Below, piece after piece: positions 11,933 to 22,070 of a DNA stretch of 64,000 bases. Positions within the stretch are counted from its first letter, which is position 1, and each line of letters begins with the position of its first letter. Origin of the DNA: Rhynchopus sp. YZ270_cl-10. Taxonomy: Eukaryota > Euglenozoa > Diplonemea > Diplonemida > Diplonemidae. The translations under genes and the position numbers were made by a program. The notes beneath the pieces were generated by a model, which ran no database searches, was not told where the DNA came from, and saw only the letters and a program-made list of their open reading frames with translations. The stretch spans positions 1,116,001 through 1,180,000 of the forward strand of contig OZ037845.1 of NCBI GenBank assembly GCA_964035575.1, in the 5' to 3' direction.

Positions 11933-11998
11933 GTGTGTGCATAACCTTTTATGTGCACGGGTGGCACATACATTTTTTTTTTTTCCAAGTTTTTTTTT
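11933..11998 (+). repeat. ACGAGAG-type hairpin element, 7-bp stem
   Basis: TATGTGC (11950-11956), loop ACGGGTG, GCACATA (11964-11970), followed by CATTTTTTTTTT. The stem is longer than in other copies and fully paired. Confidence 0.7.
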
Positions 11999-12122
11999 TC
12001 TTTTTTTCTCATCCCGGAGCAAATCACATTCCAGAGAAGTCTGAAACACCGCACCGGTTAATGACCCACAGACACACAACTCTTATTGCAAGAGCAGGAG
12101 GGGGTGCGTTTTTTTCCCCTTC

Positions 12123-12165
12123 CAGTGCCTGCGTCCCAGGGGCGTTTGCACTATCAACCTTCACT
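12123..12165 (+). repeat. GCGTC hairpin element (short-loop form)
   Basis: AGTGC (12124-12128), GCGTCCC, A, GGGGCGT, TT, GCACT (12148-12152): the outer stem is perfect and the inner 7 bp pair with G-U allowed. Tail CAACCTTC then T-tract. Confidence 0.75.
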
Positions 12166-12177
12166 TTTTTTTTTGCG

Positions 12178-12225
12178 ATGTGTGTGCACGTGAGGCACAT
12201 TCATCTTACAAGCTTTCTTTTTTCC
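12178..12225 (+). repeat. ACGAGAG-type hairpin element
   Basis: TGTGC (12183-12187), loop ACGTGAG, GCACA (12195-12199), tail TTCATCTTACAAGCTTTC and T-tract. It sits directly after the family B copy at 12123. Confidence 0.75.
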
Positions 12226-12483
12226 CCTCACCTTTACCTTTCACCTTCGATCCTTTCTTTCCTCCGCGAACCTCCCCCCACAACCCACCTTCGTGTCTTT
12301 TATACTTTGGGTGATATTGTGTTAGGCACACTATGAGAATGAAAAAAAATGTATCCCTTTTTCTATACATCACTCAGCATCACTCCTGAACAACTGTCTC
12401 GACGAAGAGACACCCCATTCTTCAAACCTAGCGTGTTCCAACACGAGAGGCACATTCATCTTACCAAGCTTCCTTTTCTTAAA

Positions 12484-12525
12484 GGTGGCTAAGCACAGAG
12501 AGGCTTTGGTTTATCTCACCATTTT
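12484..12525 (+). repeat. ACGAGAG-type hairpin element
   Basis: GGTGGCTAAGC, ACAGAGAG, GCTTTGG, TTTATCTCACC; the stem has one mismatch. Lies about 85 nt before the start of paralogue 3. Confidence 0.6.
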
Positions 12526-12609
12526 TCTTTTAATTTTTTGTAAACTCCTTCCTCAATTACATCCCTTAGGCGGTTTAAAGAGGGGTATTTATATAAAAAC
12601 CTCACAAAA

Positions 12610-14260
12610 ATGAAAGTTCACGTATTAGTGTTGTGCGTCAGTGTTGCACATGCGTTTCCTGATCTAGACTCGGTGGCTTCTGTTGCAGTGCCCATGGCAG
12701 TTGATACTATTACGAAGGATGGGAGGATTATCGACTCCGAAGGGCAGGAGGTGACACTTGACCCACGTGACCAGGGGCTGAACCCAAAGGCAACCTTCTC
12801 TGCTTTGTACAGAAACGCCAAGCAGGACGACGTCCTGCGCGCAGCAGATGCACTCCAGCAAAAGTCACGCCACCCCAACATCACCTACACAAAACCCCCA
12901 ATGGGCAGCTGCGTCATCGACCCCACCTCCAACACAAGACTTTGCACGCAAGACAAAACCAACCCAGTTTGCCCGAAACAGTTTTACTCTGGGGCACGTG
13001 TCTCATGCCACCGTTTGGCCCTTTTTCTTCATGAGGTGGACCAGGATAAGATGAATGTGACGGTGTCGTGGTGGGCCGACCAGGACTGTCTGATTCACCG
13101 CACGCTGTGTACTGTGGACCACCCAAAGCATCGTAGACAGTTTGAGGATGAGACGTACGACTTTTCTCGGACCTGTGAGGAGCGCACGGCGTTGACATTT
13201 CATTATCAGTACCACATTGTGTTGCCGTCGGGAAAGCACTACGACAAGCTGTACCACGGATTCCACACACTCGCGCACAACGAGCCGCAGACCATCTTCA
13301 GGATCTACGACAACGAGAAGCCGTACCTGGAGCACTCCCTCACGGTGCTTATGTTCGAAAAGGACGCCTTTGGCGCAATCACCTTCAAACCTGAGGATCT
13401 TGACCAGTCAGTCATCAAATTCCGCAGAGGCGATATGACAGGGATGTATGTGCAGTTTGCCGGCATGCAGCACAGATTTGCCACAGCAACAAAGCCTGAG
13501 TCCTTCCTCTCGCAGAAGGGCAATGCGCAGGTCACAAAGGTCCCCTACATCTCACGATGCACCAAAGCAGAAAAGGACGAATGGCACCAGCTAAAGGCAG
13601 TAATGATCATCCAGCCGGATGACAAACACCATGGGGGGCATCGCACGGTTTTGGTAGTGGTTGCAATTGGAGGTATGTCTGAGGGATTTGTGAGGGGTGT
13701 TGTGGAGATTGTCAAAACAACCCAGTGAGGACTGTCGAAAGGTCACGGAAAAAAGCAAAACAGACCACTCAACACCTACACAGGTCTCCTCTGCTGTCTT
13801 GCCGCCTTCAGCTTTGGTGTGCATTACTATCTCATGAAGCGGAAGGAGTTCTTTGCACAGAAGGCAGAGCTGCAGGCAAACAGAATCGAGGTATTCCACA
13901 TCCCATCCCATCCCCGTCTCAATTCGTTATTTTTCAACTCTTTGCTTAGCCAATAGCGTCACGAGAGGGCTATGCATTTCAAGAAGAAAATCTTTTACCT
14001 GCATTGAGATGTTTGCATGACATATCCATGTTTATGTGTAGTTATAGTATAATCAGACGTAAAACATAAAAAAACCTTCACGTTCACTGAACCCTCAGGT
14101 GGCTCATACCCAGCAGATGCAGCAGACGCATCAGATGCAGCAGATTCACCACCAAATGGCCAGCATGGGCGCCGTGGTGACAGGGACCCCTGTAGAGGCT
14201 GATGCATGCCAAGCTGCCGAACTGCCCCCTCCACAGCTCACCGCTACTGGACAAGCTTGA
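12610..14260 (+). CDS. Type I membrane glycoprotein, novel family, paralogue 3
   Basis: Three exons, 12610-13672, 13784-13890 and 14099-14260, join in phases 1 and 0 to give 443 residues. The signal peptide is MKVHVLVLCVSVAHAF. The ectodomain keeps all eight family cysteines (VCPKQF, DQDCLIHRTLC, YDFSRTCEE, SRCTKAEK), a Trp-Trp before the ADQDC motif, and sequons NIT and NVT. The membrane segment at about 346-369 is interrupted by intron 1 and continues LLCCLAASFGVHYYL, followed by basic MKRKE. The tail is unusually rich in Gln, Met and His (QQMQQTHQMQQIHHQM), unlike paralogue 2. AG at 12568-12569 is 40 nt before the ATG. Intron 2 contains a hairpin-family repeat at 13951. Function unknown. 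Confidence 0.88.
13951..13990 (+). repeat. ACGAGAG hairpin copy inside an intron
   Basis: ATAGC (13953-13957), GTCACGAGAGG, GCTAT (13969-13973), GCATTTCAAG. Located in intron 2 of the gene at 12610, in the sense direction; the tail (TTTCAAG) matches the longer family at 37803 and 41588. Confidence 0.65.
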
Positions 14261-14878
14261 TGACTGCCTTTTTGCAACCCCCTTTTGCATCCTAACACCA
14301 CAGAAATAGAACCACCTCCAACCCCCCCTCCCGAACAGAACAGAACAACACAAATACAGAACAGAACTCACGAACCAGAGTTTTCCAACTCAGTGCCGGT
14401 TCTCTCTCTCTCTCTCTCTCCCTCTCTTCAGGTGGCTAAGCAATACTAGGCTTGAAGATTGGGCTCATTTACAAACTTTCTCTTTTCTTTGCTTTGTTTG
14501 TTTTTGATACAGATCGTTCTTGATACAGCCTGAAACAGATAACAACCGGCCGATCTTGAGTAAGAGTGCCACCATGCGTAGCTGTTTGACACATGTTTCT
14601 CCTTCAAGGGTCGTGTTTCGCACACAGGCGGTTGCTCTTTGCAAGCGATGATGCTGCTCAAAAACCTCCTTTTTTTCAACCACACCGTGCTCTGCAGCTT
14701 CGATGATCATATCGAGAAGCAGAGTCTGAGAAAACCACCTGTACTAGGTGTCCTGAGGCGTTTAGGTTTGCAGAAGAGCAACAGTCGATAAAAAGTTTCT
14801 TTTAGTTCTTCACATCATCCCTTACAACAAACTTGTGGAAACCCACGTAACTGATGCGCAATAACGCATGTAATCAAG

Positions 14879-14935
14879 GTGACTAAGTACAAGAGGCTTA
14901 GGGTTATCTTATAAACTTTTTTCTTCTTTTTTTTG
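14879..14935 (+). repeat. ACGAGAG-type hairpin element
   Basis: GTGA, CTAAGT (14883-14888), ACAAGAG, GCTTAG (14896-14901), GGTTATCTTATAAACTTTT. The T-G pair keeps the stem intact. Confidence 0.75.
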
Positions 14936-15249
14936 TCTTCAGGATTGAAGATGAAGGAGGGTGCTTGACAGCGTGGTCTAATGTGACAATATTGCCTCGT
15001 TAAAATCCCCCAGTTTCTTCGTTCATTTCCCGCAAAGCAAAGTTTTCCCAAGCAAACAAAAGCTCCCACACACACAACAAAAAAAATCCCTCCCCAGATT
15101 AAAAAAAACAAGTCCGCATATTGCCGATCTCGTTTTCTTGCTCGTTTCAAGGAGGGGTTTTATGCGATAGGTTTAGAGCCATCTTTTGGGAGTTTCTTTT
15201 TTCCCGTTATTTTTGTTCATTTTAATGCTCTTTTTTCCTTTTTCTTTTC

Positions 15250-15285
15250 AGTGACCAAGCGAGGCTTAGGTTCATCTTACGAAAA
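15250..15285 (+). repeat. ACGAGAG-type hairpin element, shortened loop
   Basis: After TTTCTTTTCAG: GTGACCAAGC, GAG, GCTTAGG, TTCATCTTACG. The stem is reduced to AAGC/GCTT. Confidence 0.55.
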
Positions 15286-15994
15286 AAGCTTTTGTTTTCG
15301 TCTTGACATTCATGTCAACAGAATTTTTCACCATGATTCACTTTGTCACTCAAATAACGCCCCCCTCCTGCACACGTACCCCCCTCTGGTGCTGTTAATT
15401 ACTTGCGGCCACTTGGGATCGTGTAGATTTCATTCCTTCCATCACCCCCTCTTCCACCCCTGGGTTTTGCCTTTCCTCCCTATCTGAAAGAAACCATTTT
15501 TTTCTCCACAAAATTTCCCCTTTTTTTCACAAAATCACTGCAGTCACAAAAGTGAAGGACACCCTTTGGGAGGTTATTTTTTTCATAAAAGCTGCTCTCA
15601 AGGGTTGAGGACGAACTGCGTCCAGACCTTCCGTACAGAGTTTCGACCAATGCTGAGTACCCAAGGCAACCACTTACCCCTGCTGTACACATTCTTTAGG
15701 ATGAGGTGCGCTGTAGGTGTGCTAGCCTTTGGCCACACTGCACAGAGAAGCCTTGTCTTCAAAATCTACTCCAAAAAAAATTCAACTTAGAGAAAGAAGG
15801 AAACCGAGTCGGGGCGTTTCTTCACAAAGAAAAAGGAACAGAACAGAACAGAACAGCTCATGTAGGTTCTCTGTACATGGACTCTCACTGCACAGTTAAC
15901 ACTGCAAAGGTGTGGAGTTCCGAAGAAGTTTACAAAAAAACGAGCAATTTTTTTTCCCCACAGCGATATTTGCATTCAATTGATCATTTTTTCT

Positions 15995-16048
15995 GGTGCC
16001 TGCGTCCGCCGATGAACGGTGATGCGTTTGCACTTTTCAACTTCTCTT
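15995..16048 (+). repeat. GCGTC hairpin element (family B)
   Basis: GTGCCTGCGTC, CGCCG, ATGAA, CGGTG, ATGCGT, TTGCAC, TTTTCAACTTCTC, T-tract. Confidence 0.7.
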
Positions 16049-16602
16049 TTTTTTTTTTTCTCCCCACGAAACTTGATTCAAAGGAGAAATGGTATTACCG
16101 GGTACGGTCGCCAAATCATCCCTCAAACAGGAGGAGTGTACACATCAACGAAACAACTTTACCGATCCTACTATTTCCCCCCCCCCCCCCCTTTTTTTTA
16201 GCGCCACCAGATGGTTGTCTCCAATGTAAATGACGGTTTTCCCCCCCCGCTGCACTAATCAACAGCATATGGGGAGAAAAAAAATACACCAACACAAAAT
16301 ACTACCCCTTTTTTAGCGGAAAAATCAAGCTAGCATCGTATATTTCCACAATGCACCCTTGGTTTATCCACTTTTCTTTTAAAACCCCACCCCCCCATAC
16401 ATCCTCCTCTTTCTCCAAACCTTTGAAAAGGTTTTCCTTTTACCAAAAACGCTTCCCCTCCCCTTTCCTATTTTTCACCTATTCTGCGGGACGTCCTTGC
16501 CGTACTCCAATGGAGAAATTTTTTTTGCCCCATTCCCTTGCAAAAAAAATAGCAACTCTCATTGAAAACTGGCAACATCTTTTGTTGTCAAAAAACCATT
16601 GA

Positions 16603-16797
16603 TGGTGTGGCTGAAAGGGGGTGCTATTGTTGTGACCTGAAGGTTGGTTGTGATACATATCTAGGTCTTGTGCCAATGTTACACACAGCAAGACCCCTGA
16701 CTACATGTGTTCGTCCCGGCCTGGAGTCATCACGCTTGCTATTTTTTGCTACTTTCTGCTATTTTCTGCTATTTTGGGGTCGTCGGCCACACACCAA
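16603..16797. mobile_element. TGGTGTGGCTGA element, 195-bp form
   Basis: Ends TGGTGTGGCTGAAAGG and GGTCGTCGGCCACACACCA match the 57-bp element at 5181, with extra internal sequence and a TGCTATTTTCTGCTATTTT run. ATTGA at 16598-16602 and 16798-16802 could be the 5-bp target duplication if one A belongs to the element end. Confidence 0.65.
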
Positions 16798-16862
16798 ATT
16801 GAAATTTTTTTCACCTATTCTTATCCCCACCATCCTTCCTTGCAGGGAGGAGGTATTGAAAT

Positions 16863-18116
16863 ATGTCGGAATGCGTTGAACTGTATAAGGAGGCTGTGAG
16901 CGAGCTGGAGGAGACTGGGTATGTCGGGTATGCAGCGTCGGTGAAGGAGTCCAGCATGGGGAGCTCAGCGTACTACAGCGCTTCGGCTGGGTCGTCGGGG
17001 AGCAGTCGCAGGAAGACATACCGGAAGGGCATTGATCTCTACAATCTGTCAGAGGACATTCGGATGATCTTAAAGAACGGTGCGGAAACCCCAAAACTGC
17101 GTTTCCCCAGCGGGAAGGATGTGGAACGTCTGTTGGCACTCAAAATCGCTGCAGATGAAGCGAAAAAATCCTCCAACCTTCGTGCCCTGTGTTACTACCG
17201 TCTTGCGGTCATGATTTTTGGGGATAAAAAGGACAAAATGAAGTCAACCAACATGAAGACACCTCAAAAGGATATGGAACAGAACATTGAGGCGGAGGAG
17301 TTTATGAAGACACCGTTGATGCTTTTGGTTGATGCGATTCGGGAGGAGCCGGGGTTTGTGTTTGCGTGGTTTCAGCTTGCAGAGGTTATGGTTGGGAAGA
17401 CCGGCGTGGTACGCCTGCCTAAGGACGGAGTTCTCACCCGGTTTACTGGACAGGAGGTTTTGGAGCATGCGAACCACCTTGCAGAGCAGATTGCATCTCT
17501 TGCTAATATCAGCACCGCTGCGTCTATTACAGACTCTGATGCAGGGCGTATCCTTTCTCTGTCAGAGGAAATGAGGAGGAGAAGGTCCCGCAATGTCACA
17601 CCCCCCAAAATGTCGAAAGAAATCCGCGAAGAAAACCTTTACAGAGCTATCCTTCTTGCAAAGAAGGTCAGTCCTGAGCATCTTGCCTTGGCGAAGTTTC
17701 ACCTGGCAAAATACCTTGCAGGTCGTGGCAAGGAGGAGCCTACCTTCTATTTGGTGCCAAACAACCTGAGCACCCCGATCCACCCCCATAGACTTCTTCT
17801 TGAAGCGTTGGACTATGTAAACGGAACGCATGAGGTCAGTATGCTCACTTCAACCAGGATCTATCAAGCGCTCTCGGTATACATGAAAGACATCCATCCG
17901 GACTCAAAGATAAGGGTTGACGACGAAACCTTATCCCAAGCGCTTGTCAAAAAGAAGTTTGAAAAGGAGCTCGGCAAACGCTCCCTCGCCTTCTGGGATA
18001 AAAAGGGGAAGCTGCCTTCAGGGAACCCTATCAACGCTGAGCCATCATCTACACAATCCAAAGTCAAAACACGCATTGAGAAACGCAGTGGGGGTGGGGA
18101 ATGGGGGAAGGCCTAG
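16863..18116 (+). CDS. Unrecognised soluble protein, alpha-helical
   Basis: A single-exon frame of 417 residues, starting at the first ATG after a strong pyrimidine tract and TTGCAG (AG 16844-16845, 17 nt upstream). The sequence looks largely helical, with TPR-like stretches: YKEAVSELEETGYVGYAASV at the start, LRALCYYRLAVMIFG near 120, PGFVFAWFQLAEVMVG near 165, and EHLALAKFHLAKYLAGRG near 280. A Ser-rich segment near residues 31-50 and a basic C-terminus (KVKTRIEKRSGGG) flank the core. No signal peptide, membrane span or catalytic motif is visible. A TPR-like scaffold is a weak inference; no family recognised. Confidence 0.8.
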   Translation: MSECVELYKEAVSELEETGYVGYAASVKESSMGSSAYYSASAGSSGSSRRKTYRKGIDLYNLSEDIRMILKNGAETPKLRFPSGKDVERLLALKIAADEAKKSSNLRALCYYRLAVMIFGDKKDKMKSTNMKTPQKDMEQNIEAEEFMKTPLMLLVDAIREEPGFVFAWFQLAEVMVGKTGVVRLPKDGVLTRFTGQEVLEHANHLAEQIASLANISTAASITDSDAGRILSLSEEMRRRRSRNVTPPKMSKEIREENLYRAILLAKKVSPEHLALAKFHLAKYLAGRGKEEPTFYLVPNNLSTPIHPHRLLLEALDYVNGTHEVSMLTSTRIYQALSVYMKDIHPDSKIRVDDETLSQALVKKKFEKELGKRSLAFWDKKGKLPSGNPINAEPSSTQSKVKTRIEKRSGGGEWGKA

Positions 18117-19918
18117 GGGGTGAGATCAGAATCGGGTGGGGGGGACAAAAATGTGTGGGGTTTTAAGGGAGGAGGGGGAGAGAGGGGGAAGGGTGGGGAG
18201 GAGGGTACGTCCATGGGGCAAAAACGAGCGTTGCATCCGAAAAAGGCGTGTGCACATATCAACTTTATCTTTATTTTATTTTGATGGGTGTGTAGATGGG
18301 TGTTTCATCTTGTCATTTCTTTTTTCTTTTCTTTTGTTATTTATTTGCGCCAGTACGTTCTTACCGCGACCCCCCCCTTTCCCTGGGGTATTTTGATTGT
18401 ACACTCTCTTTGTGTTGTGCATTCAAACTCTCTCAAGTGTTAATTTCAAGACAAACGCGATGTGTGCTCAAGATGAGAGAGCCTTATAGCCCCTATTCAT
18501 ATGTTCAGTGTCCCCCACACCCTCTCCACCCAGTGTTCCCAGAGCCATACTTTCGGTTCACCCCCCCTCCCAGATACGTTTTTGTGTTTGAAGAAATGGT
18601 AAAAAACCCCCATTTTTTTTCAGAGGGGGGAAAAAAAGATGTCTGAAATATGTTCTTCAGCAGGTTCACCCCCCTTCATTCCCCCCATGTTTGTCTAAGT
18701 GTGTGCCTTTTTTTTTGTTCTCCCTTTTTAAGGTGATCCTCACAAAGTACTGTGAGCCTTATTCACCAAAAAAAAATACCCCCCTTCTTCTTTATTGCTG
18801 TTATTATTTTCAAGATTTTTTTTTTGTTGGGAAAAATTCGACGAAGCATGCACGACTCGCTTCGACTCTGCGGGGAGTATCATCTACGTTTTTTCTTATT
18901 TTTCATTTTTTTCATTTTTTGGTTTTTTTATTTCTTTCTTTTCCTTGAACCAAATACCCCTCTTTCCAAGGTTTTTACCACCTGAATTTTGCCTGAATTT
19001 TGGTGGAATTTAGTGGTGTTTGGTGACCAAATTTCATCCAAAATCAGGTGGATTTGTTCATTACTCAAGCGTTTCTTAGTATTCTTCCCCATTTTTTATG
19101 TTCTTTTCAACATGATGTTTTATATTGGGATCAGCACTTTCCACTTTAGGTCTAAGCTTGCGAGGCTAAGGATATTGTCTCACAAAGTTTTTTTTCTTTG
19201 CTTTCTTCCAAGCTTCAAACCCCAGCGTGTTCCCGCACGATTTTCTTTTTCTTTTCGATTACTTTTTTTTTAACTGCATTAAACATGAGACGCTAAGGGT
19301 TATCAGTTTCTGATATTTTGATCTAAAATCATCCCGGGGGAGCAAAAAATTCCTAGAAAAATGAACTATTTTTCGGGTTGAAATGCTCTTTTTTTTTTTC
19401 ATCACCCGGCGTTTCCGCTGCCCATCCTATTGACCTACCATGTTTTATAGTGACTAAGCACACTAAGTATTCAGATGGTGGATCATATCTGAACGGTTGC
19501 TTGGGTTTGTTTACAGGTGTGCGTTGCTCGAGACTCATCTACCCATCTTTCACAGTTTCTCTCTCCCCATTTTTTTGAGAAATGGGATCAAAAAAAAAGC
19601 ACATGGTGACAAAAAAAAGAACGTTTTGTCACCGAGGTCTATCCCACTTTCATTATTTTTCTTTTTCTCACTCCCCGCTGGCGTCCTTGGACTTTTTCCT
19701 CGCTTCTGAGTGCTGTGGTAGCTCCCCCCCCCCACGAAGGAACTCAGATTAATACGCGACCAAACGTCACATCCTGGAGCGGCAGTTTTTTTTCTTTTTT
19801 CTTTTTTTTTCTCTTTTTTTTTTGAAGTGCGCGCGTGGTTCCTTGTCAAGAAGATTCACGAACTCCCTTTTTCCCCAGCGTATTCCAGCGCGATAACGAT
19901 AGTGGTAAAGATGTGTGC

Positions 19919-19962
19919 AGTAAATGTGCAGAAGAGGCACATTCATCTTTCAAGCTTTCTTC
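19919..19962 (+). repeat. ACGAGAG-type hairpin element, 7-bp stem
   Basis: AATGTGC (19923-19929), AGAAGAG, GCACATT (19937-19943), CATCTTTCAAGCTTTC. Confidence 0.7.
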
Positions 19963-20435
19963 TGTAGAAAAGCGTTGATCCTTTACGGACATAGCACTCA
20001 CCTCCGAATTCTACCTCAGTGGTACCACATTTTTTTTTTTAAAGCTTTTGGTACTAGTCCTGTTCTCTTTTGCTCTGCTGAGGCAGTGTGGTGGCGCGTT
20101 TTTCATTTTTTTCATTTTTATTAAAGATGTCTGTTTTCATCAGCATTCTCTTTCCCTGCATCAGCACCTCTCCCCCCCTTTCCCCTACCCCTTTCTAAGA
20201 AAGATATATGGGCCCCAGGTTCATTTCATCTTTTAGTTTTTTCAATTTTTTTTTATAACAATTTCAGAACTGTGTTGCCAACCTTGCCCCATAGGGGGGA
20301 GGAATCTGTGGAGGAGACAGTAGATCTCAAGGATGTCTCCACGTTTTGTCAATTTTACCCTTTTCTTAGATGCCTGAGCATGAGAAGCTTAGCGTCACGT
20401 AACCCACCCTTTTTTTTTGTTGAAATATTGTTTGA

Positions 20436-20574
20436 TGGTGTGTTCCGGGGTGTGGGACTTTACACATCTTCACAACTCTTCACAACTTTTCACAGCATAG
20501 TATATGCCATGTTTTTTTGTGAATTGAAAATTGAAAATTTGCATTTTTCCGATACCCCGGACGGAACACAACCA
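20436..20574. mobile_element. 139-bp TGGTGTG element with TTTGA target duplication
   Basis: Ends TGGTGTGTTCCG and CGGAACACAACCA, with a 2-base offset in the inner CCGGGGT match, are flanked by TTTGA at 20431-20435 and 20575-20579. Shares terminal TGGTGTG and 5-bp duplications with the elements at 5181 and 16603. Confidence 0.65.
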
Positions 20575-22017
20575 TTTGACAATATTTTACCTTTTTTTTT
20601 TGTCACCCTTTTGTGCTATTACCCAGTGATTCAGGCCCTTTTTTTTTGGCAGACACCATCCCATGAGGGGGCGTATCCCCCCCACCCAACCCCATCCAAC
20701 ACCCTGTTTTTCATTTTTATATTTTTTGGAACCAAAAAACCCCCAACGTTCCGGTCAAAACGTACAAGAAAAGACCTGAAACCAAGAAAAAGATAAGATC
20801 TTTAGTGATTGTCGATACAAAAAAAAAAAAAAAAACACCCAAACCCACGTATTAAAAAAAACCCCAAGCGGGTCCTCAGGCGATTGTCGACACAACAAAA
20901 AAAAGGACACAGCCTACTCTTTGGTAGGTGATTGTCAATACAACAATAGGTTTAGGGATAGAGGAGGTTATATCATGTGGCAACTGCACTGTTAACTGTT
21001 GCAACAAATTTAACAAAAAAAAAGGAAAAAAAGAACGAGAAAAGAAAAAAAGAGGGGAAAAAAGCAAAGTATTTGGGGCATTGAATCTATCAGACCCCCC
21101 CTTTTTGCTCGACCCTGAATTTCCCCCCTCCCTCCCCCTTTTATTGCGTCTGATCTCTTTCTGTGCACTCTACAGGATGACTCTGTTGTGCTTAATTAAA
21201 TGCTGATTTTCTTTTGTACATACTGCATCAAAATCCTCTGCATCGTTAAGAGATAGGTGAAGACGTAATAATTTAAAAAAAAGCAGAAAAAATAAAGGGT
21301 TTCACCACTGAAAGAAAACACGATCGGTTTTGTTTTTTTCATTCTTCCTCTCAACCGGATTGTAGCTTTGCTGTCTTCTCGTTTTAATATCAGGAGAGGC
21401 TTAGGTTCATCTTATCAACCTTTTTTCTCTTTTTCTTCAGATGTCTGTTCTTTAGTTCGGGTGTTTGGTGCTCTTCGGAAATCGGTCAGCGACCTGTCAA
21501 TATCGACCCCCCTCCCGGAGCACCAGTGTTCTTATTCTATTCACGTTTGCCCACAAAGAGGTGAAAACCCACTGTACTCAATTTTTCTTCTCGGCAAAAA
21601 GGAATGCCTCTTCTCCCCATTTAGCTTGGATTTTTTCAAAAAAAAGGGTTGTTTTGTCCCTACCCTGTCATTTTGAGTAAGAAATTTTGTTCAGTTGGGA
21701 GTGATGTCCGTGGAAAACAATACCCAGTAACGAGAGACAATTTTTTTTTCTTTTTAAACGAAGTACCTTTAAAACATACCAAATTCTTGGCGCTAGGAAA
21801 ATAGAAACGACTGACGGTGTGTGCCCGCTAGCATTGTTTAGTCCCCCTCTTTTTTTTTCCCTCTCACTTCACAACGAACATCGTACTTCAGTGGGGAAGA
21901 AAAAAAAAAGCATAAATTGCAGAGCGGAGCAATTTTTTTCTCCTTTATCCTGAAGTCAAGTTTCTATTGAAAAAAAAACCCCCCCCCCTTGCGTCTTTGT
22001 ATTTTTTAAGTATCTGT

Positions 22018-22070
22018 GTCTGTGTCTGCGTTCGCCAATGCACGGTGAGGCACTTTCAACTTCTCTTTTA
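22018..22070 (+). repeat. GCGTC hairpin element (diverged)
   Basis: TGTCTGCGTTCGCCAATGCACGGTGAGGCAC then TTTCAACTTCTC. Stem partly degraded, tail conserved. Confidence 0.55.

Larger units (their letters stand above)
8305..12609. other. Gene-poor spacer between paralogues 2 and 3
   Basis: No gene seen. Contains long T- and A-tracts, hairpin elements, two copies of a GTGGAGATTGCACAA repeat, a GATTGTCGATACA fragment (near 8950), and at about 9115-9185 a fragment related to the element at 28784 (shared CACGGGA..GGTTGCTG..CCGCACCA). Confidence 0.75.
14261..16862. other. Spacer with simple repeats and hairpin elements
   Basis: Includes a CT microsatellite (14401-14428), hairpin copies, and at 15590-15690 a GGACG-AACTG-CGTCC hairpin followed by a conserved TTTCGACCAATGCTGAGTAC block; related blocks recur at 42330-42410 and near 47190. 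A second AATAGCAACTCTCATT copy is near 16550. No gene seen. Confidence 0.7.
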
